Positions 24,801 through 39,800 of a stretch of DNA of 64,000 bases are shown piece after piece (position 1 is the stretch's first letter; each line of letters opens with the position of its first letter). The notes beneath the pieces were generated by a model. That model ran no database searches, had not been told where the DNA came from, and saw nothing but the letters and a program-made list of their open reading frames with translations. This stretch comes from Lutraria lutraria (Eukaryota; Mollusca; Bivalvia; Venerida; Mactridae), in assembly GCA_964023205.1 (NCBI GenBank), contig OZ026835.1, positions 11,862,414 to 11,926,413 on the forward strand, in the 5' to 3' direction. A program made the position numbers and the translations under genes.

Positions 24801-27800
24801 AAATTTTTAAAGGGTAATGACAGTCATGGGACTTATGTACTTAGTTGTAAATGTGTTCTTCTACAGTTACTGTGTACATAATTTTCATAAAGTTATATTG
24901 CATCCTGTAAAGAATGTTGCTTACATGCAATACCTTTGCCTTATTCAATAAGTTCAATTAAATCGCTAGTCACAGATACTACATTTTAATTTGATTGTTA
25001 CGCATTTTAATCGAGTGAAACACGTACCCGGGATTTAAAGTGCGTATCGGTACGCTCTAGAAACATTTTGCTTGCCTATTTTGGGAAAACCAATGCGTAT
25101 TTACGCAAATACGTCCTTTATCTGGAGCGCTGAACAGAGAGTTACATGAAGAAGTGTTAGTAACACCTTTTGATAACAAAAGTTACATATATTTTCTTTG
25201 ACAAAATAATTGGCGGTGTTTATTATTGACATGGTTTTATATTGAAGTGGTCTAGATTTGGCGGTTCCGATGCTGACCGCCAAAATGTCCAAAATAAATG
25301 GGTGCCAATATTAAGACGAATACAGTACATGACTAAGGTCACATAGGCCATTAATTTTTATTGATTCTGTAAACCAAACACTTACTTGACTAAGGTCATA
25401 TAGGCTATTTATTAATGATTTTAGGAATGTTACAGTACACTGATATTGCGTATGGATAAAAACTTTATTTTTTTCCACTTCTTACTCAATAGGAAAAAAT
25501 GTTTTATTGCATTGACAGATTTTGGGGTTGTTGGTGACAGTTTAAGGTAATTGTCAGGATTGTGTACCGTATGAAATGGTTTTTAACTTTTTAGTCAAAG
25601 AAGTGATATTTAGCCTTTAGTGTCTGTAAGATAGGTCCCCTGAACTGATTTGTTATAAACTTCAAGTAAAGATTTGAATAGAGTTTATAATTGACAGTTC
25701 TACTATTTTACTGTCTTATCTGATTTACTGTATTTCAGAAATAATGACCAGTCAGACTCCAAATTGAAGAGCTCTCTTAATCTTCTGCTGCAGTTGTCTA
25801 CAAAATGTAATCTCAGTATAACTGTAGACTGGTTGCAAACTTTCTGCAAGGTTAATGAACATTCTGATGATGTTTGTTGCTACGGAGTGACCAGTCTGCA
25901 TAAAATATGCTCTGTCATGATGGTTGCCATGGAGAAAATGGGAATTAGTGATTGCTTGAACAAGTTGATTGGTGGACTGTCAAATGGTATGAACAATATT
26001 CTTTATTAATGGTGCAACGATATACCGGTATATTGCAATATAGCGTCGAGCTGGTTTGTACCGCGGTACAACATCCATGTACCGAGATATTTTCTTTGAT
26101 AATCCATTGAAGTAAAAGAATGCTGACACAATTTTTAGTGTTGTTTTGAACCATCAAAGACCATATTATCCCTCAGAATGACAAAGAATTGATTATTTGC
26201 AGTTTTCCAATAAACCTATATTGGTACAGTGTGTAAAACTGATAGTTTATGTATTGGTACTGATAAGCCATCTTCTGGTTAAGCTATATGAACTGACTAC
26301 CTTATACTGTAATGGTTTAACACTTGAGTTAACAGTGGCTTTAATTTTACTGTGTTTTCCATTACTTCACTGTATTGCAATACATATTGCAATACGGGTT
26401 GACTATTGCAATATATTGCAATACGGGTTATGCCATATCATTGCACCTCTATTCTTTATTATAAAGGACAATATATGGTTTTTTTCTATGTACTAGGATA
26501 GCATTGAAATATGCCCCTAAGTATATCTACAGTATGTTATTATGCCCCTCATTGATAATTTGGGGCTTAATACATATCTGCTGTATGAGTTATGACATGG
26601 TTTTAAATTGTGAGGGGACCTTATATATAATAGAATATATTGAACATTTTTTTATGAAGCAATGATTTCATACAAATTGTTTGGTATATATACAGTCTTC
26701 TATAATTGATGGTTATTCTTTAGTTTATTCCTGTTTTAGTAAATATAATACAAGTGTAACTTTCTTCAGACATTCTCTTCTCTTTACAGATTGTGTTATT
26801 GATTTAAGATGGAATAAACAATTGCTTGAACGATACCAGCATAATTACGATAATGAAGATACAGACACACTGTCCTCTAGCCTCTACACTTCTTACAATA
26901 GGTTTGTATTATTCTGATACATAGTACAGGGGTCAGGGCCCTCTGTGGTCAATTGCTTATATTATCTGACTAGTAATCACTAGCCCTTCACTGCTATGTG
27001 TTCAAATTACACCCCGAACCAATTAGAATTCTTATGTGAGGGAACTGTTCAGCTTGCTTGCTAAATGTTGATGGTACTATCCAGGTACACATGACTGGGG
27101 TCTTTGCTAGGACTGACAGTATGTCCAACTTATGAAGTAAAGTCATGTATTTACATTATTGTCCACAATCATCAGAAAAAAGCAATTTATAGTTTGTAAG
27201 GCGCTTAATTTGTTTCTGGTGGTAAAAAAATGCAAAGGGTTTATTTCTGTGGAAATAATCGAGTAATTACTCCTCATCTCATAAAATGTTTAGCAATCAA
27301 ATTAATTATTTTCATTATAAATTGTGTTTTATTTTAAATTGTCTCGCAAATCAGACAATTAAATTATCTTCTGTTGTTAATTAATTCAATCAACTAATTT
27401 TCTGTCTAATTCCATTTATTGAATTTATCTTGCTATTGTTATTGAATTACCAGTATTTATACAGGAATGATACCCCTTCATATATGTACTTATAATGTAT
27501 GCTTTCAGATTATTCATTCTACAAAGATTTCAAGTAGAAATGAGTCAAACGAAGAAATTTGTTCAACAAATGCAAGATGCTTTACTGAGAGGTAAACAAT
27601 GATTACAATCCTTCTTAAGTAGTTATTGATTTGTTCTGTACATACATGATGTTAAACTTGTTCATGAAGAACCATTCAAAAGGTAAAAAAGCCAGAGTTT
27701 GTATTTATGGTGGTCTTCATTTAGTAGTTAAGCTCCAGTGGTGAGTTGGCTTTGTTGCCACAATGGTGGTTGGCTTTATATGTTTGTACTTCATTATGTG

Positions 27801-30800
27801 CGTATGTCCATCCAGATTTCTTTGTTTTGGTCATAATTTGTCTATTATTGGGTCATTTGAAAATAACTTCTCGCAAATGCTTGCCAAGATGTAGTGGTGA
27901 CTTGTATTGTATACAGGACCCATGTCCTTAAATCAAAAGTCAAGGTCACCCTGGGAGAACACAATTTGATGTCAACTTCAGTCTTATCAGAGCTGTTACT
28001 TTGACATGCATATGTGCTTAGTCCAAAATGTACTCTGAATTAGATTACCATTTTACAATACTGTGTATTTTTCTACTGGAAGTAAACTATTTTTTATGGA
28101 TAATTGTGAAATTCATTGACCCTTGTCTTCAATTTTGTATGCTTTTCTTTATTTAAATAACTTGTGGTTCAATGAATTGTTATCTGATCCAGCATTTGTT
28201 GCTAACTGTACATAAAACTTAAGTGGTTGTGAAAGACAAGGGTATTTTCTTACATTGACTCGTAGATTGATCTGTTATGGGTCGAATGAAAGATTTGTAT
28301 TGATGTTGGTTCATCTTGTCTAGTCTTTATGTATATAATAATCATAGCATCTGTATGATACATACCTACGATATTGGAATCTTCTCCTAGTATTCAAAAG
28401 ACAATGTTATATAGTCTGTACAAACTGTGAATATAAAGCATTAAATGTGTACCAAAACGTCAGAGAATGGCATAGAATGATATACTGGCTATATAGATCT
28501 AAATATTAGAAAATTTATTTGTCAGACAATGTATTGAAGATGTTATGTAAAGCTTCATGTCAGACCTTGTTTAGTTAGAAATCTTATAAACTTATGTATT
28601 ATGCTATCTTAGAATTTTGTATCTAAATATTTCAAAGATTGAATGACCCTGGTAAGAAGGCATGAGTTACTGAGTATGAGTTTGTTTAGTAAAAAGAAAC
28701 TTTGGTTTGATGAAAAGAAAAGAGTTACATTCTTACATTGAGTAGGCCTACATGTTATGTTTGTATTTGACCTAGTTAAGTTCAGAGGGAAACTGAGATT
28801 TCTGGCATGGATTCTTATCTCAAGTTACCTCAGACCAAAGTTGTAATATGTTCCTGTCTGAATACAGTAGCTCAATTCTTGTGTCGAAGTGTGGTATCAT
28901 AACTTGTGTGAAAGTGTGATAACTTGTGTCGGAGTGTAATAACTTGTGTTGAAGTGTGATAACTTGTGTCGAAGTGTGGTATCATAACTTGTGTCAAAGT
29001 GTGATAACTTGTGTTGAAGTGTGATAACTTGTGTCAGAGTGTAAGAACTTGTGTCAGACTGTGGTAACTTGTGTCAAAGTGTGGTAACTTGTGTCAGAGT
29101 GTAAGAACTTGTGTCAGAGTGTGGTAACTTGTGTCAGAATGTAAGAACTTGTGTCAGAGTGTGGTAACTTGTGTCAAAGTGTGATAACTTGTGTCAAAGT
29201 GTGATAACTTGTGACAGAGTGTAATAACTTGTGTCAAATTTTGATCTTTTGTATCAGAATCCAATAATTTGTGTCAAAGATTGATAACTTGTGTCAAGTG
29301 ATAACGTGTTTTAAAGCATGGTAACTTGTGAATAACAAATTATAGTGTCTCGAAGTACAATAAATCATAAAGTGCCCGGTACACATAATCAACGATTCCT
29401 TGCTGTTGCTCAAATAATTTGTTCCTCTAATGGGATTTTGTCCAGTTATTCATTCAGTCAAGTATATCTGATATCATTAGCAAGACTGAATTTATCTTGG
29501 AAAATTGTCATGCAAATTTGTGATAGAATATACATTAAGCAGAATATAATGAGGGAGAGTTAGACTTGATGGAGATGGATTTCATTGTGATATAAACTGA
29601 TTCAACTTTCTTACAATGAACTTGAACCTGTTGAATATGATGAAGCCTCATTTTTCTGATGATGATTTTTTGGTTTATTTAATTTTCTATCTATTTTTAT
29701 AAATGTAACATAATATGGTTGCATGTATTGTAACATTAAACATTTCGGTGATCAGATCATGACTGCATGAACATTGTCAAAAGCCTTTTTAAGCCATTCC
29801 TTTTGTGCTTTACTGTAAAAGGCAATACTTCATTACATTCGGAAAATGCTTATTTTTTGTAAAGGGGAATTTATTGATAGGGCACTGATGTTTATAAATG
29901 ATGTGATCTATCTCTCAGTCTGTATGTCTGACTGTCTGTCCATCTGTCTGTCTGTATGACCTGAATGTATGGTCTGAATGATTTATTGTGTATTGCTGAA
30001 TATGTGAAATAATTTTATATAAACAGGTCATTATTAAGGAACTTTAAGTTATTATATGTGCCTGTATTGAGAGGTTTATGAGCAGTATAATTTTATCAAT
30101 ATAATTTTTACATAAGTTTATCGACATAATTTTAACAATTTATGTCTATCGATACAAGACAATCATTATCAGTTCATCAGTATTTGTCAATTAGTAAAAT
30201 TTTAACAATACAAGTATAATCATATAAGTAAATCAGTAAATGTCAATAAATACAAGTCAATGAATTTTTGTCTTTTAGTTTAAGTCAATCAATATAAGTT
30301 AATCAATATGAGTCTATCAATGTAAGTCAATCAACATGAATGATTGTATTTTAAGTATCATTATAAAGTTTTTTGTATAGATTCAATAGATCAGTTTGTC
30401 TTCTAACGATGCTAGCATTTATTTGTATTACTTGAGCAGAAACAAATCCCGGGATTCCCTACCATGATGACCCAATCTTTGTGCCAACCTTAGACTTATC
30501 TCAATGATTGTTTTCTTGTTGATATTTTCATATGAAATATATCGTGAAAAAACATCTGTTGACAAATTACTGACCCTATTTTTGGGGGGTAGGGGGATGT
30601 TGTCAGAAACCAGGTATTTATTTTTTGGTCTTAGTTAGCGCTAGCCGAAGTGTAACTCATGAGGACAAAGCAACAATTATGACTCTCGATCAGTCTGGTG
30701 GAATTAAAGATTCATTTTTAAGATACAGCAATGAAATTTAAACCTGTTTAAAAAAAGTTGTTTAATAAATGTTCTATGTTTAGCCTAAAACTGACCTGAA

Positions 30801-33800
30801 AATGTTCTAGGAAATGTCTTAATACATTTTATTGTTGTAATGTTAGCTAGATCTAATTGAAAAATCAATGTTAAGATTAATAAGTTGAACAATCTAGATG
30901 TACAGTGTATCAAAGGTCTGAGTGTTATATCAGGATAGTTTCCTGCATACCAGATAACTCAGTTGTTAGAAAAATCAGATTTGCATCAATTACCATACAG
31001 CTCGCCATCTTTCTGTGTTCTTTGACATTAAAAACACACATGTTTACCCCCTGAACATCATAATGCTGGGATTAAAATTAATCATTTTTTGTTTCGGGCG
31101 AATTTTACTGTAGAAATATTTTTTTAAATTCTGTTAGAATTACACTCTGAGTATCCTATTCTCAGGTCTTTGCATTAAGAAGGATAAACTAGAATACAAG
31201 TTTTAGTAATGTATAATTTAATGGTACTCAAAAATTTTCATTTATATAGAACCATGGACCATTTAATGAAATGTTTCATCTACTTACACTGAGCATAAGT
31301 CAAGATCATATATTCTGGTATTACAAGAAGAATTACTGAACTTACAAGTTACCTACCACTGTATGTCATAAAACTTGAATAAAGAAACAATATTATACTT
31401 ACAGTTAGTTTTGTTTGAAATATTCCATATAGTATAATGATAGTTGTATCTGTTATTTATTTATCTTCTTAAAGCGTTCCGTAGAAACACACACTTGATT
31501 CCATTATGCTTTATTGAACTTACTTGGAATATCTTAAAACAATGTCTTAAATCTATTATCGTTGAGAAATTAAATGACAATTTTTATATTTATATTGATT
31601 ATGATAACACAAATTCTCCGTATTACGAAATAGTCCACTTCACCTGCTATTTATCCAAACAATTTACATAGGAATTTTATGGGATCAATTAGTTAACAAA
31701 TGATGTGTATTTAGACAGTTCACATGATATAATGATGGTATCGACAAGAAATTTGTAGCATTATTGACACTTTGCCCTCCTTTATGTCTGGTTAGTTTTG
31801 TTTTTATCGACACCAATTGTTGCAGAAATGTTACAGAAACAGTCTAGATGTCTTAGCGTTCATTTATATCAGTTATACAGTAAATGTGTTTGTATAGACT
31901 TGTACAATCAATTATAAGAGTCTGTCTGTGGAACTCAATGAGTTGTTACTGGTACTCTTCATACTTTAAAATATAAATATCAGTTTAATTTGTGTTTCAG
32001 TTGGTTTTAAGCCTTTTTCAACAATATTTCAGTAATGTAAGGCAGCTTGTACACTATAACTAGTTCTATTTTAACCAGTTCTAACCTACCCTTCCTCAAG
32101 GAGCTGGCAATTTCTCCATGTATGGATTAAAATCAGATATTTTATCAAATTTTCAAAGAAAGGTATGACCTGATGCAACTAGGATTAAAAGCTGGATCGC
32201 GGCACACAAACCACTGGATCACTATGGATCAAAGACACAAAAGAGCAATGGTAAATGAATCCTTACAACATATGAGGAACATGATTGCTGTGTATGAAAG
32301 ATATTTATCATTTACAAGACAGAGAGAATGACCAAAAACACATTACACTCTCCTGATTTAGCTTCATTTATCAGAAATACAAATGAGATTTCTTGCTCAG
32401 TGGTCAGTCCTGTTTATTACACTGTACAGGGTGAGGCAGAATCTTTTTGTCTCAAATTTATACCCCCCCCCCCCCCCCAAGTATAATTTAGGTTGGTTTT
32501 TGGTTAAAATTTTTGTATGCCATACATTTTATTGTATCTTATTAACCTGGAAAATGAGAATCATGAATGAATCTTTTAAGAACTGAATTCTGTATGGTGT
32601 GATTAAAAAAACTTGGTTTTCACTATCCCTGTTTGAATATCCCAACTTTACTGAACTTTTTTATCTTTGTCCATTTTTTCTTGCGATTTTTTCATATTTA
32701 TATCTCCAACAGACAAAATATTCAATTAAAACCTAAACTAGAAAAAAGCACGCACAAAATTTTCTGCCATGCTACAAATCGTGTTTTGGGATGTTAGAGG
32801 AGCTCAATGAATGTGATTTACCTTATTTTTGTCATCATTCCTACTCTTTACATCCCTGATAAAGTTGAGTTTTTTTTCTTTAGAGTTTATAAGAAATAAA
32901 TATTGGTTTCTTAAATATCTAAGTACAGTTGTAAAATCAATGCCTTGCTATTTTTCGCTTTAAAAGGTTGCCAAATTTGAGTGAAGTGAATCTTATTGTG
33001 CATAACAAATTTTACCATATATTTGGGAATATGAAGTTTTTTCAACCTTCTGTTTATGTTAATGTTAAGTAAAATCTATACAAGCTTTGAGTTAGCCTCA
33101 ATTTTCTTCAACAAATATTATCTCAAAAGGCTGGAAACAGTTATTATGCTTTAAGTTGTTTGTATTCAGTCGTTCCTTAGAATCCTAGTGGTCTTCATAT
33201 TGTACTTTTTGTACATTATGGACATGCATGTTAAGTTACTGGGACCCAATGCATGGATATATGATGTTAACTTAGTAAGTAATTTTTCTAAAAATCCTAC
33301 TAATAGTATACATTTCTGACTTTACCATTACCAGCTGAAATAGATCCCTGTGAAGACAATCTATAGGATAGGTCCCCTGGTGTGGCTATCTAATATTTAT
33401 ACTCTAGGAAATGAAAAATGACTGTCATTCTGTCCAAATTGTTGCTGTTCCTTGGCCTTTGTTACTTGATAGAATATAAATTATATCTTAAGGTTACGGG
33501 GGTGTCAGTGAATTATGACGCGATATAGGATACTATCCTTATTTGAGTGTGATATTTTTGTTTGCTTAAGTTAATAATAAACTCCATAGACAATTCATAT
33601 CCCATGCTCAAATTCCCCGTAGTAATATCAAACTGCCAAACTCGGACGAAAATGAATGATGTAAAACATGTTAGTCGTCAGGGTAACAAATTGTTTGGCA
33701 AATTATGGAAACAGGAAACCAGCAGTCCGGTTGGTTAACTTCTATTTTTCCGTATCAGTTGTAAGTTACCAGTGTTGGGTAAACACAAGTATTGATTAGT

Positions 33801-36800
33801 TTGTTTAACAAGTCTCTGATGAGGATATGAAATAATGAGTTTTTTTTCTTTATTTAGATCATAATGGTTAATGTTGGAAAACTCGTTACAACAATTTGGA
33901 GATTTCTCCCTTTCTGTGTGTTTTTTTTCTTGGGTAAACCCTAATTATTTTATGTGTTGGTGGCGTAGGGTTGAGGCTATCCCCATGACCCCTTACAATA
34001 GTGTTAGCTTATAAATATGAAACAAATTGGGGCACCAAAAAAAAAGTTAAATCATAGAAACAACAGAAATTATGCAGATGTTAAAATAATATTGATTTTA
34101 CTTGACTTGTATGTTCTAAGAACATTAGGTTACCAATTATCTTCATTTGCCATAGCTGGTTAATTAGTAAAGAAATGTGTCCATTTTGTTAAGGAATTTG
34201 ATTGAATGGATTAATTGATTATTATTAAATAATGGAGATCGATGCAAAGGAATTATTTCTGTAATCAATTATGTTCCTGTATAGGATTATGTAATTAATT
34301 CTCTTAAAATTGTTTGAATTTGATTAATTGTTGTGTTTCCATGCTCCTTTGCCAGTTTCAGCTATTTACATAAAGATGCGTGTATCATATCACAGTCACT
34401 GGCCTTCTTATTTTTTATTGGGTAAAAAACATAATTATGAAGCATGTATTTACTGGTGGAATATTGTTGATATAGATATACAAGTATATGAAAATCACAT
34501 GTTTCTGGTTTGCTGTAAGATATTCCAAAATCAATCCTTACCTATGTGCAGGGTTACCATAGCTTTAGAATAATGCTGAATGAATTTAGAGTATAATTTT
34601 CTGATTTGGATCAGAAGTCAATATGCTTCATTCTAGTAGTCAACTACATGAAATTCCACAATTTTAATTCATGTTTCAGACTAATGCCCCTTAGAGCACT
34701 GTAAATATCCTGATAAAGTATCATCTTGTCTTTTTAATGGTAATGTTCTGGTAATAAATTCAAATCTTCTTTAGTCTGCAACTTAAAACAAAGTTCACTA
34801 AATATGAATTAAATCTTTTTATTCTGGCCATATCAGTTTCTTTAAATATCACATAGTTGGTTTTCTTCTTCCTATATTTATATGTTGTTATTTTATATAA
34901 ATATTATATCTTCAAGGATTTTCTGATGTTGAACTTAAAAGAACGAAGTGTTTTATAACCAGACGCCTGGATTTGACAGCCTGTAATTAAACTGTTGTGT
35001 TCTTGCCTTCTGTAATAAATTTTGGCTCTGAGAAAACTCAGTTTTTATCACGTATTGAAGTGCATGCTTTTATCTTTAAAAAAATAATTTTAAAGCACGC
35101 CAGAATGATCTGACTAATGTTCTGTGCAATGTGTCTTTAATTGACTCATGGAAAAAAACTAATGATTCAGAGTTCTGTTTGAAGAAATTAATGCCATTGC
35201 TTTTTAGCATATCCGAGTGTTCTTGGTGAGGTCTAGTGGTCACCATGTCTGTCACCCTGTCCGTCTGTCTGTCACTCTGTCTGTCTGTCGTACAGTGTCA
35301 TGTAATGTGTATCTATACTGTAGATAGAGTTTAGATATTAAGTGCATAATATAGTCTGGTGTCATTCTCTGCCAAGATTGATCAAATTATGCTCTTGATT
35401 CAAAATTGGCTTTGCCTTCAGAGTTGCTTGTTTGCCAAGTTGTTAATTCACCAGGTTATTCAGATGAGCTATATCAAAGGGCTATCAATAATTTTGGCCC
35501 TCTTGGCCCTTTTGTTTACTTCTATAGGGGAGGGGGGGGGGTGAAAAGCTGGGTTCAGTTGACTGATAATCAGTCAAAACGTGATGCAATTAACAAGTTT
35601 TATGAGAGAAATTGTTAATATTATAATTATATAAGCAGCTTTTATCATCCAGAATTTGGGAGGTGGTGAGAGATTTTAACTATTAAAGACAAAATTTACA
35701 AACGAAAAATATGTAAAAAAAAATTAATTGTATTTAGACTATATAATTACTATTACAGTTATCTTACAGTATTTGTAACCTTTCATGCTTTTATTGACAA
35801 AAAATGTCAAAAATGTCCAGGTTTTTATTATGCTCCCAGAATAGACTGATGCACTTTTTCTTGGAAAACTAGATTTCATCATTTTGTCTAGCACCAACAC
35901 CACTCACTAGAATGCTTTGATACTGATACAGCTGTTACCTTGGACCATTACCAATGCATCCATATCATCCAACCTTGAGTTAACCTTGGCCTAAATGGTT
36001 TTATGCCCCTGTCGATAGATCGGGGGGCATATAATTGATTGTTTTTGGTCTGACTCTGTCTGTTTGTACCAAACGTTAACCTTGCTTATAAAATCAAAAC
36101 GCTTGCTCCTACATTCATCAAACTTCATATGTAGGTTCCTCATGACAACCTTTCCATTTTCAGGTCAGTAGGTCAAAGGTCAAGTTCACAGGGTCATGGT
36201 GTTTTAAAAACATTTGTACATTTCTTTTAGGATACTACTCCTACATTTTTCATGGGATTTTGACGAAGCTTTTCACAGACTTGATGTTACCAAGAACCCC
36301 GCACATATATTCTGGGTTTTGTGATTCGATCATTCTTTACAGAATTATGGCCCTTTGTTTATTTTGTGAATTTTCAAGTTAAAGGGCACCTGGAAGGGGC
36401 ATTGTATTTGAAACACAACTTTAAATGTGTTATTTCATCATTAATTAGATTGTACACTTTTGTGTGGCGTCAATGGCTATTTCTTGGCTTGTAACTACAT
36501 TTTACTATGATTTTGTCTTGCACAAACAACCCTTACCTGTTCGATTTAATTTAGTTGTTTTCAATTTTTGGTGCAGTAATGGGACTTTGTTATTTTTCCT
36601 TCATGGAATATATTAGGTAATTGGCTATACTTAAAACTTTGTTTCTACTTTTACATTGACCTCATTTAGATCCAGAATCTATCGCCCAACATGCCAATGG
36701 GGCCATCATGTATGTTTTGAATGCAGCGTTTTGTTTAAATCACATAATGGCATACTAATTTAATATTTATAACTTTGTTTTTCAGTCACTGATTCTCTCA

Positions 36801-39800
36801 GTACTCTGATAGTTCTGAGACATTTTGACAGTGATTTGTTGATTTGTTTTGTAATTACTGTATCACTTGTAGTTAATGTTTATCTAACCAGACAAAAGAA
36901 TATTCTATAGAGGGAATAAAAACAGAGCTTGTGTAACAAAATTTTATATTCATTGTAGAAGTGTCTATTATTTGTAACTTGTCAAATTTCATAAATATTA
37001 TAGTGAGTGATGGAGGTCTGTGCTTCTAGATTTTGTTAGAGAAAAATTGTTGTTTCAAATATTGCTATTTTCCTTCTGATTGTGGATGCTATTGAAAACA
37101 TTCATGTTTGAAGACTTAATAAATGAATTTGGCCTGGGTGTTTTTCGTTGCACCATATTCCACAGTAGGTAGTTTGATAGGCATTTTTTAAAAACCAATA
37201 TTACTGTTAACATTACATGCTTGTACTGGAAACAGCACTGTATGTTAACGTACAATCCCAGGGTTCTCAATAAGTTTGTGGCCTACAGGCCCAGAAGCTA
37301 GACTAACAGGCCTGCTAGGTGGGGTCCGGGCATTTTCTAGCAATATTTTATAAACTTTTGAGATTCCTAACAGGCCCAAACACATTTCTAAGTGGCTAAA
37401 TTTGCCTGCAACCTGCTGTTACTGAGAACCCTGCAACCCCATCTCTAAACTTAATAATATTTTTACTTTTATTAACTGAGTTATCAAAAAAGACGATCAT
37501 ACATAAATCAGAGTATACTTACTTTATAGTTTGAGTTGTGGTGTCATTCAAAGTATCCATGTGTCGTCTGATACCAGTCGTAATATTCATTTGTCTGTAT
37601 TAGTTTATCAACAGTGAAAATTGCACAAATAATAAGCTGAGAACTTTGACAAACTTGGATTATATCTTTCTTGTCTAATTATTACGTTTGTTTGGTTTTC
37701 ATTATCTTGTCTCGTGACTTTCTATGAATGATTCTTTGTATCTTCAACCATGTCATTAGGGAGTACACTTCATACTTCCAACTTCTCCACAATTTCGAGA
37801 TGCCATTACTTCATTTGGTGATGTACTTTATAATGAGCTATGATTTAAAATGGGATCAACAAGATGGCCTCTGAAGTATGGATGAGCTTTAAATTCAAAC
37901 AAGCATAAATTCCTTGTTCGATCACTAATTGGTTAATCAATGATTAATCTTGTTTTCTGTAAAAACAAGTTAGTGTCATTAATTAACATCAATGCCTTAT
38001 TAGCTTCGTCCTCATTGATGCTTAAAAAAACAAGGGTCTTTTAAAATCACTTCATAACCAGGACATGCCTTTTATTTCCACACCATAAAGTTGACCTTCA
38101 ATTATATTTCACATTTATACTTAGGATACGAATACATTCCATTTCATAAAACTGCCTTACAAAACATGTTTCAGTTAGTCATTGAATAATGATATTTTTT
38201 TATGTTCCAGTAAACTTGTAAAAGTTACTTTTTCTGAAGTACATTGATATTCTACCAATATCAACTGTTAATATCAAGATAATCACAGTTAATAAAAATG
38301 TTGCGACTGTTAAAAATTGATAAAATTTAAAACTATCCACTGCTCATTATGTCTATAACATCACTGTTAAATAAACCATAGATATTTCCATAAATCAATT
38401 ATTAAATTATTAATAAATCATATTACCATGGTAAGTTACTATTAGAATTTTAATATAGGGATCAAACTGATTCAGTATTTTTCTTCAATTTTAATTTCCA
38501 GTTTGGTTACTTCATCCAATAATTCTTTTAATCTGTCACTAAAGTATTCTTCAGTCGTATTTTCAATATTAGTCCCCCCCTCTACATCTTCTGATCAATT
38601 GAAATGTTTTCCTGCTAATTATTCCAAAGTGCACTCAGGATTATTGCTTTCACTGTCAATTATCCAGCACTGATTTCATTTCTGCTTTTTAATTCAGATT
38701 CTCATTTGATCAAATATTGAAACAGTGTAGTAATCTTTTGTTCTGTTGATGCTGAATGCCCTTTTATTCCATTACAATTCAAACCAAATTTCTGGCATTT
38801 TCAATAGCCTTGGTGTAGTACTCTTTCAAATGAAAATGAAAATCTTAAGATTAAAACTTTTTTGTATTTTATGCACTATCAACTGTGGATTAAAGTTTGT
38901 TGAAATTTTTTCCCAAACTGGATTTTTTGTCCAAAATCACTTTTGGAAATCTGATGAATTTATTTCCACTTCCAAATTTTATGAAGATTTTTCTTTAGAT
39001 CTTTACTGTAGTCTTTTACAAATGACCATATATGGTCAGTATGTAGTTACATGTTTTATTTATGATATTTATATGCTTACAGTTAGGACCCTACTCCTCG
39101 CGTACCAAAAAAACCAATATAACTGATATGATCCATCAGTTCTAATGGTAGACATTTTACAAAAATGGTTCTTTGTGTCTAACTCCCTGTTGTATCATTA
39201 CAAGGATTATTTCTTTACATGTGTGTACATTTTATTGTCTCAATGTCCATATTGCATGATTTAATGTCCTTCCGTCTTTCTGTATGAATGACTTTTGTTG
39301 GTGAAAATTACTGGGGAATATTTCTTACTGTGCCTCGGTTATTTGTAATCAATTTATTCTATATATTGTATTTGTATCTTGTTGGTACCATTTAAAGGCT
39401 GCACCAGTCTTTTTGAATTATAGCTACTTGATCGAAATCGTTTATTTTGTGATAAAAAATCTGCCAGTGTGTGGAATGTCTGGGATCTTGTATTCAAGTC
39501 TGAAATTTTATTGAAACAATACCCTGACAATGAGCCACTGAATCTGCTGTCCAAGTTAATTTTGATTTTTAGCTCACCAGAGCACGAATGTGCTCAGGGT
39601 GAGCTTTTGTGATCGCCCTGTGTCCATCGTGCGTCGTGCGTCGTTACAAATACGTGGCGTCCATGTTTACTTAAAACAACATCTCCTCCTACACCGCTAT
39701 GCCAATTGCAACCAAACTTGGCTGGAATGATCCTTGGGTGGTCCCCTTTCAAAGTTGTTCAAAAAATTAAATTTCATTAAAAATTCTGGTTGCTATGGCA

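Noticed and set aside
28878..29335. CRISPR-like array
   Set aside because: Units are directly adjacent, 20 bases, without spacers: a eukaryotic minisatellite.
38746..39126. 126-codon frame inside the giant intron as a nested gene
   Set aside because: Low-complexity, Phe/Leu/Ile-rich as expected for AT-rich DNA; no domain, motif or splice continuation recognised.
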